Source of the DNA: Dastarcus helophoroides
Taxonomy: Eukaryota > Arthropoda > Insecta > Coleoptera > Bothrideridae
Assembly (NCBI GenBank): GCA_028583605.1
Contig: CM053331.1
Span: 33,742,318-33,806,317, forward strand
Length of the DNA stretch: 64,000 nucleotides
Direction: 5' to 3'
The translations under genes were made by a program, and so were the position numbers. The notes beneath the pieces are model-generated. The model searched no databases and had not been told where the DNA came from. It was given only the letters and a program-made list of their open reading frames with translations. Numbering within the stretch: the first letter of the stretch is position 1; the number at the start of each line of letters is the position of its first letter. Positions 58,285 to 64,000 of this stretch are shown here, piece by piece.

Positions 58285-58798
58285 TACTAATACATTAGGA
58301 GCGCATCAGGAGCCTAAGAATAACGAAAACACAACCGTCACCCTCACGGATGAATATAAGATATTCATTAACGGTACTTGTACTAACACGTTAGAAGCGA
58401 ATCAGGAGCCTGAGAATAACGAAAACACGACCGTCGCCCGGATAAATATAAGAAATTCACTTACGGTATTTGTAATAACACATTAAGAACAAATCAGGAG
58501 CCTGAGAATAACGAAAACACAACCGTCACCCTCACAAAAGACATAAAAATGAAAAAAAGAACGTTATCCGAGAGCATTATTACTCAAAACCTACAAGCTT
58601 GTAGTAACATATTAGGAGCGCACCAGGAACCTGAGAATAACGGAAACACAACCGTCACCATCACGAATGAATATAGGATATTCACTGAGGGCAAATTTAT
58701 TAACATATTAGGAGCGCACCAGGAACCTGAGAATAACGGAAACACAACCGTCACCATCACGGATGAATATAAGACATTCACTGACTGTACTTGTACAT

Positions 58799-58894
58799 TA
58801 TTTCTCTGAAGATGATAACTTGGCTATCGAAACGCATTAGAGCCTTTTTAAATATTTCTTGGTTTCAGGGGACAAGACTTCTATTTTAATTTTT
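58799..58894 (+). mobile_element. Foldback element copy 12 (right half) inside the 96-bp array
   Basis: TCTCTGAAGATGATAACTTG, GCTATCGAAACGCATTAGAG, TTCTTGGTTTCAGGGGACAA, ending TTTTAATTTTTGTACTTG where the array resumes. Confidence 0.85.
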
Positions 58895-59089
58895 GTACTT
58901 GTACTGACACATTAGGTGCGAATCAGGAACGAAAACACGATCGTCACCATCACGGATGAATATAAGACATTCACTGACGATACTTGTATTAACGCATTAA
59001 GAACGAATCAGGGGCCTGAGAATAACGAAAAGACAACCGTCACCCTCACGGATGAATATGAGATATTCATTGACTGTATTTATTTTTAT

Positions 59090-59193
59090 CTCTCTGAAAA
59101 TGATAGCTTGGCTATCGAAACGCGTTAGAGCAACTTTTCCTGTATTTTTAAATCTTCTTTGGTTTATGGGGACAATATTTGTAATTCAATTTT
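59090..59193 (+). mobile_element. Foldback element copy 13 (right half) inside the 96-bp array
   Basis: CTCTCTGAAAATGATAGCTT, GGCTATCGAAACGCGTTAGA, CTTCTTTGGTTTATGGGGAC, ending CAATTTTTGTACTTGTACTA. It ends at the same array position as copy 12. Confidence 0.85.
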
Positions 59194-59270
59194 TGTACTT
59201 GTACTAACACATTAGCAGCGAATTAGGAGCCTGAGAATAACGAAAACACGACCGTCACCCTCACAAGCTC

Positions 59271-60540
59271 CATTGGTTGTGGGAGTACCATCCCTAATCC
59301 AACAGCATTAGGGACCATACGACCATAAATCTTAAAAATTTGGGATTTTTTTTATTCCTCAATTCATGTGCATATCTCGTATACCCTAAAATATCGGGCA
59401 TCCCTTTCCGAGAGCCCTAGCGGATAAAACTTAAATTAAGAAGTTATAGTCGTTCAGACGATAATGATAGCGATCAAAACGTCGATTTAACAAGGAAGCT
59501 ATGAATCACAGAAAGCGTCGAAAATTTTCGACATTTCGCGATAAGGACGTCGAATATATGCGAGTTTAACAAGGAGCGGTAACTGTAAGGGGCCATATCC
59601 TGTTCGAGGAAAATCGTTAGGGGCACATTCTCCCATTCAATATTTTCGCAACAGAGGGCGGCATCGGGGAGGACATAATCTCATATCTAACGAAATGGTG
59701 GTCCATTGTTTGTCTTTATTTATGGGACGAGGTCGAAATTCTTTTTTCTCTGAAAAGGAAGTCGTCAGGATTCGCTTAATTGAATCCTTTCCATTCTCCG
59801 GGGATTCAACGGGGGATATTTAATTTACGAGCCCAGTTCGACACATCATTGATTGTATATGATGTTTGAGTCCGAAGGTCATTAATTTTAAGAGAAAAAA
59901 AAGCGTGATTAGAAATTTTTTTTGATGCAGATATATTTTTGATGAAGTTTTTTTTTTCAGATCAAACTCCCTTTCAAGCAGTCACTCGTCCGGTTTGACA
60001 TCGCGAGATAATGCAACAACTTGCAATTAGAGATGGGGAGAAATAAAGCATTTTTTAGGTTATGGTTAAAATATGCACATCATTAAGTAGTATTCTTGGT
60101 TTCGAGAGCCTCGCAGAAGTCATTGTTACATGTTGCCACATGAAAATCGGCGTTCAGGTAACGAATTGCAGAACAAAGTTAATGTGAAATCGCGAACAGT
60201 GCGGAATATTTTGAATAGAAATGGGGACAATGTGGGGGGACAAAATAGGGACGACTTATACTCAAAGAGATATTATTCCACGAACACTGAGTTTTGTGAA
60301 GGCAGCGACCTCCAACTATTTTGACTACGTACCTTTAAGAAGAAAATAATTATAACGTAACCTTAACAAGAAAATAATTATAAAATTGTATCCTCTAATA
60401 ACTAACTAAAAACCCAAAGTTTCGGATCTAAATTCAAAATTCTAAGATTTGACGAAATTTTGATTTTTTTTTCAAGAGAATGGACGCTTTCAACTGCAGT
60501 AGATTTTTTTCTTACATGAAAAGGTAAACAATGAAAAAAA
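59271..60540. other. Balanced-composition island, then AT-rich; no gene recognised
   Basis: 59280-59860 has CpG-containing unique sequence (CGTTCAGACGATAATGATAG, GGCGGCATCGGGGAGGACAT, CATTCTCCGGGGATTCAACG). Frames are short. Candidate conserved non-coding DNA by composition only. From 59880 it becomes AT-rich; the 64-codon frame at 60130 is not recognised. Confidence 0.4.
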
Positions 60541-61660
60541 AACATTAATTTGGGTTTTTAGGGGGAGTATTTTTGATCGTTGCCGCTAACATGTTCCGAT
60601 ACCGTGGCCTCAAAGTAAGTAACAATTTATTTTGTGTCATGGCAGGCCACAGAACTGCATCCCGGGTCAAAAAAAAGCGAAATTTAGATGTATTTGCAAC
60701 AGAGCGCCCCAACACTTGTCGAATGATATTTCTAATCATAAAACCAATTTTATAAATAAGTTTTACGAGCGCGCACACGATAAATGAGGCATATAAAATG
60801 GTTTATTAACCGCGCCCTGCATCTTTACTGAAAGTGGAACCAAAATAAATACAAAAGTCGCCATTAAATATTTCAATTTCATCCCGACCAGCAGAATAAA
60901 CAAATCGAGGGCAAGAAATTAATTTTCACCCTCATTAACTTCTGGCGCCGTTGTGAAGCTTTGATGAAATAATTATTTCGAAACTGCCGCGGTTACCTCT
61001 TGATAACTTTGGAAAGACTCAGTCTGATTGGATTTAACGATTGCCAAAGGGGATAATTAGGAGATGCGGGGGTGATTTTCAATTGTCAATATATAGGGGA
61101 TGGAAAGGTCACAACTATGACGATCGACACGACTAATGAGTGTCTGTGTACCACCATGTTAGTTGTCTATTTCATTTACCATTTTATTTGTAGGTTCAAG
61201 ATCGTTTTTCACTGAATTCGTAAAAGGTCTACGTTTTCTGATAATGTATTCGTCTAAATATCTCATCAATGTCTCTGTCATCATGTATACGATCGTCAAG
61301 GGGCCCTGTTATTTCTTTCCTGATGAAAGTAATTAATTATTTCGGCACCAAAATTCTAGAGTTGTCATTTGACTCATTTTGACGGTTTTGTCAAATTACA
61401 CAAAAGTGCAGCAGTATTTGTCATATATTATATCACAAATGACATAAATAAACACGATTCACTTGTTAGTTTTTAAATAACGCAAAATACTCCAAATTGA
61501 AAAATGAAACGTAAAACACGAAAATAACTGCTGACCCGATGGATGCTCTTTACTAAAATTACACCAATGAGATAAAATGTGAAGTTATAGTGCAATAATT
61601 AAGTTCCCGTTTGATTTCTCGGTATTTTCTGAGCTAAATATTACCCGCGACTTCCACTAA
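60541..61660. other. Balanced-composition island, candidate conserved non-coding DNA
   Basis: Non-repetitive sequence of mixed composition (GGTTTATTAACCGCGCCCTG, CTTCTGGCGCCGTTGTGAAG, CTGCCGCGGTTACCTCTTGA). Overlapping frames of about 60-77 codons at 60545-60778 on both strands have no recognisable domain. A GTAAGT after CTCAAA at 60614 resembles a donor site on the + strand, but there is no other support for an exon. Confidence 0.4.
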
Positions 61661-61839
61661 AGCGAATAATTAGAATTTAAAAGAATAATTGTCCAAAATT
61701 AAAGGGAGTTTCTTTTAAAAAAATTTCGCACTTTTCGCAATTTAAAATTAATTTTCGTTTTAAAGTCTATCTGGGTATCGCAGAATTTGTACGAATTTGT
61801 TGTATTACCTTAAGTAGATTAAACCTAAACGGACGAATC

Positions 61840-62205
61840 GCCAAAATTAGTGATACAACTAACTATTATTTATAAATTTAAACATAAACATCAATATCAT
61901 ACTTCCAACTCCAAAAACTTCCATACAAATTTTTATTCCTTCAATTTTCAAAAATCTTTTCTTAGTGCTCACCTGCGTTATGTAGTGAACTCATGTGCGA
62001 AATTCCATGCTTCTAAACCGCCAAACTTAGTGATACAACTAACTATTATTTATAAATTGAAATATAAACACCAATTTCATACTTCCAACTCCAAAAATTT
62101 CCATACAAATTTTTATTCCTTCGATTTTCAAAAATCCTTTCTTGGTGCTCATCTACGTTATATGGTGAACTCATGTGCGAAATTCCATGCTTCTAAACCG
62201 ATAGG
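61840..62205 (+). repeat. Two tandem copies of a 180-bp unit
   Basis: AGTGATACAACTAACTATTA through TGTGCGAAATTCCATGCTTC and TAAACCG occurs at about 61848 and again at 62028, 180 bp apart, about 95 per cent identical by eye. Because 180 is a multiple of three, a 133-codon frame runs through both; I consider it a by-product. Confidence 0.88.
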
Positions 62206-62899
62206 AATAGGTTATGAATTGCTTTTCAGGCAGTGTTCAGAGTTTTATTAAGTAGACATAACTGGAGTACCTCTTTGGCCAACAAAAGTAATTTAAAAAT
62301 ATCTGTAACCAAAATAATATCCGAAATCATCTCATATCCGTATCCGTAACCGAAAGCGATACTAATATACGGAATATATCCGTATCCAGATCCAAAATAT
62401 CATATCTTTAACAACCATAATTACCACCTCTTATAATAAAGACAGATATAGAGTTTGAGCTCGAAATATGTTAGGGGTGAGATATTCAGCTATTTAGGCG
62501 ATTATCCCGATGGTGGAATGTGGACCCGACAGCTGGGGTCCGCTGTCATATCAATATAGCCAAATTTTAGCGGTACGTGACTATTAAGGTCAAAGGGTCG
62601 ACCAGAATCTATAAATTAATAATACAAAGTTTACACTGAGAGAACCTAACAGTTTGGATCTTAGGGATGGTATAGGTGGAATTTAGGAGATTTGAAATAC
62701 CAACATTTGCAAAAATAAGGTTTTTGACCAGGGGCGGCCTTAGCCATTGCGAGGCTCCGGGCGGGTTGATCTTTAAGAGGCCCTCGTCTTTGTGGAATTA
62801 GTTTTAACATAGACGTAGTGTCAGAATAGGGCAGGGTAGGGCGCTTGCCCCCCCCCCCCAGCTCGTGTGGTTAACGAAAATTTATATTGAACTGAGGAG
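62206..62899. other. No gene; short dispersed-repeat phrases
   Basis: 62300-62410 holds repeated 'ATATCCG(T)ATCCGTA' phrases (CATATCCGTATCCGTAACCG, ATATCCGTATCCAGATCC), a small degenerate array. 62730-62860 (GGGGCGGCCTTAGCCATTGC, a C-run at 62849-62859) looks like a fragment of a dispersed repeat. No gene seen. Confidence 0.5.
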
Positions 62900-64000
62900 A
62901 CTTTCTCTAAAAAATTTCCATTCGACAAAAGTCGTCCTTCTTTAAGCTATTGATATTTTCTCGAAATTTCGACTTATTTCACGAAATTCGTCTTTATTCA
63001 TAAATTTTTTTGGAAATTTCAAATGTATTCCTAAAATTCGATTTATTTTATCAGAATCCAACTTAACTAAAAATTTCGAATTTTTATCTCAAAATTCATC
63101 GTTTTATTTTTCGAAATTCCCTCATTTCTCAAAATTAGTTTTTTTCGGAAACTTCGACTTCTCTTTAAATTTTGATTTTCTGAAAATTTCGACTTTTTTT
63201 ATCAAGATTTACCCTTGATCGATTTTTTGATAACAATATTTATCTGGAAATTTTTATAATGACTTTTTTAGAAATTTTGTAAGAAGACAAAAATTCCGAG
63301 AAAATTTCCCCTGGAATGGGGAAATACAACTTGTTTCTCAAAATTTCGACGATTATTTCAATATTGGACATTTTCTGACTCAGGATAGGGCAGAGGGCGC
63401 ATGTCTGCCTCTGATTCAAGCGTTCAAGAGAAAAATCTAGAAATTACATTTTTCTCAAAATTTGTCCTTTTTCCAAAATTTCGACAAAATTTGACTCTCT
63501 CTGAAGAATTTCGAGTGTTTACTAAGTTTTGACTTTTTTCTCAAAATTTTGATCTTTTTTATGTTTTACAAGGGCAAAAAATCGAAAATTTCAAAAAAAG
63601 CAAATTTAGAAAAATCGAAACTTTGATATTTTTCTCAAAATCCGCTTTTTTTCGCAAATTTAAAATTATCCTGAAATCTCATCTTGTATGTTCCCGGAAA
63701 ACTGAATATTTTTCCTGGAAATTCGAATCTTTCTTAAAATTTTGACTTTTTTTTCAAGACTGGTTTTTTCCACAAACGGACGGCTATTCTCAAAGTTGCA
63801 CTTTTTCTTTAAGTTTGAATTTTTTCCGGAAAATTTCGATCTTTGATGCTTCATTTGGTGGTTTTTCTAGAAATGTGAACTGCTTTTCAGAGATTGCGTT
63901 TTTTTTAATTCTTTTATTTTTATTAACATCGTGTTTTTCTGAAGATTTTGATCATTTGGAATTTGATTTTTCAGAACTTTTAACAGGTTTCTTAAAATTT
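62900..64000. repeat. TTTCGA-type low-complexity block running off the right edge
   Basis: Mostly T-rich polarity (CTCGAAATTTCGACTTATTT and similar), degenerate, with no longer period that I can see. A phrase about 'AGGATAGGGCAGAGGGCGCA' at 63384 recalls GAATAGGGCAGGGTAGGGCG at 62823. Confidence 0.75.

Larger units (their letters stand above)
58285..59270 (+). repeat. Tandem array with a 96-bp unit, interrupted by foldback halves
   Basis: Units of the form ACATTAGGAGCGCATCAGGA, CCTGAGAATAACGAAAACAC, AACCGTCACCCTCACGGATG, AATATAAGATATTCACTGAC. Copies begin near 58295, 58390, 58480, 58612, 58708, 58912, 58998 and 59206. Two neighbouring copies at 58612 and 58708 are exactly 96 bp apart and open in the same frame (ILGAHQEPENNGNTTVTIT repeated). 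It does not look like a protein repeat I know, and other copies have stops. Confidence 0.88.

Noticed and set aside
58549..58809. Repeat protein of 32-residue units
   Set aside because: Only two adjoining copies of the 96-bp unit are open together; other copies carry stops or length changes and a transposon half.
60573..60755. Possible + strand exon ending at GTAAGT (60614)
   Set aside because: Only a short frame, no acceptor partner, no recognisable protein, and an equally long frame on the other strand.
61850..62251. 133-codon frame with two 60-residue repeats
   Set aside because: Tandem DNA duplication of 180 bp explains it; residues are AT-driven (Asn, His, Phe, Tyr) with no domain.

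Overview
This is eukaryotic, very AT-rich DNA, almost certainly from an arthropod and probably an insect. Three things point that way: the exons read as the voltage-gated potassium channel Shaker (Kv1) with near insect-identical protein, there is an interstitial array of the insect-type telomere repeat (TTAGG)n, and there are Jockey-like LINE remains. The TTAGG array argues against a dipteran. Nothing bacterial was seen (no operons, ribosome binding sites or CRISPR).

The only gene I can name is Shaker, on the minus strand. Four exon positions lie in the window, in transcript order: exon A (30612-30489, start of the T1 domain), exon B (26229-25723, T1, S1 and the first extracellular loop), exon C (24540-24138, S2 to S5), then two alternative pore exons of 130 bp each, II (23797-23668) and I (23614-23485). 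The N-terminal exons upstream of A and the S6/C-terminal exons downstream of I are not recognisable here. The window is therefore a central piece of a very large gene: more than 33 kb of 5' intron to the right of 30612 and more than 23 kb of 3' intron to the left of 23485. The two pore exons are separated by only 53 bp and including both breaks the frame, so they look wired to be mutually exclusive. They differ at outer-vestibule residues, including the position equivalent to Drosophila T449.

Nearly everything else is repeat. (1) A pervasive low-complexity sequence built on TTTCGA / 20-mer units fills much of 1-1740, 9013-13620, 19223-22730, 26280-30300, 33950-34340, 35845-38650, 41990-45560, 52430-57700 and 62900-64000. 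It flips strand polarity between blocks and has formed several independent higher-order tandem families (about 740, 570, 300, 564, 340 and 330 bp). (2) A 590-bp higher-order satellite with an inverted module lies at about 2085-7710. (3) Thirteen copies of a foldback element, most carrying a hammerhead-ribozyme-like core. (4) A 1.8-kb homopyrimidine tract (17433-19222) and a smaller one (19463-19804). (5) A 158-bp tandem array (31112-32063) and a 96-bp array (58285-59240). (6) One LINE copy with RT domain (34347-35836), one LINE tail (15215-15770) and one LTR with TATA/Inr (39054-39444). Islands of more balanced composition at about 48240-48870, 59280-59860 and 60560-61660 carry no gene I recognise and may be conserved regulatory DNA in the Shaker 5' intron.

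The most interesting biology is the Shaker alternative pore-exon pair, followed by the hammerhead-like foldback family and the satellite that appears to have amplified part of a candidate coding exon.
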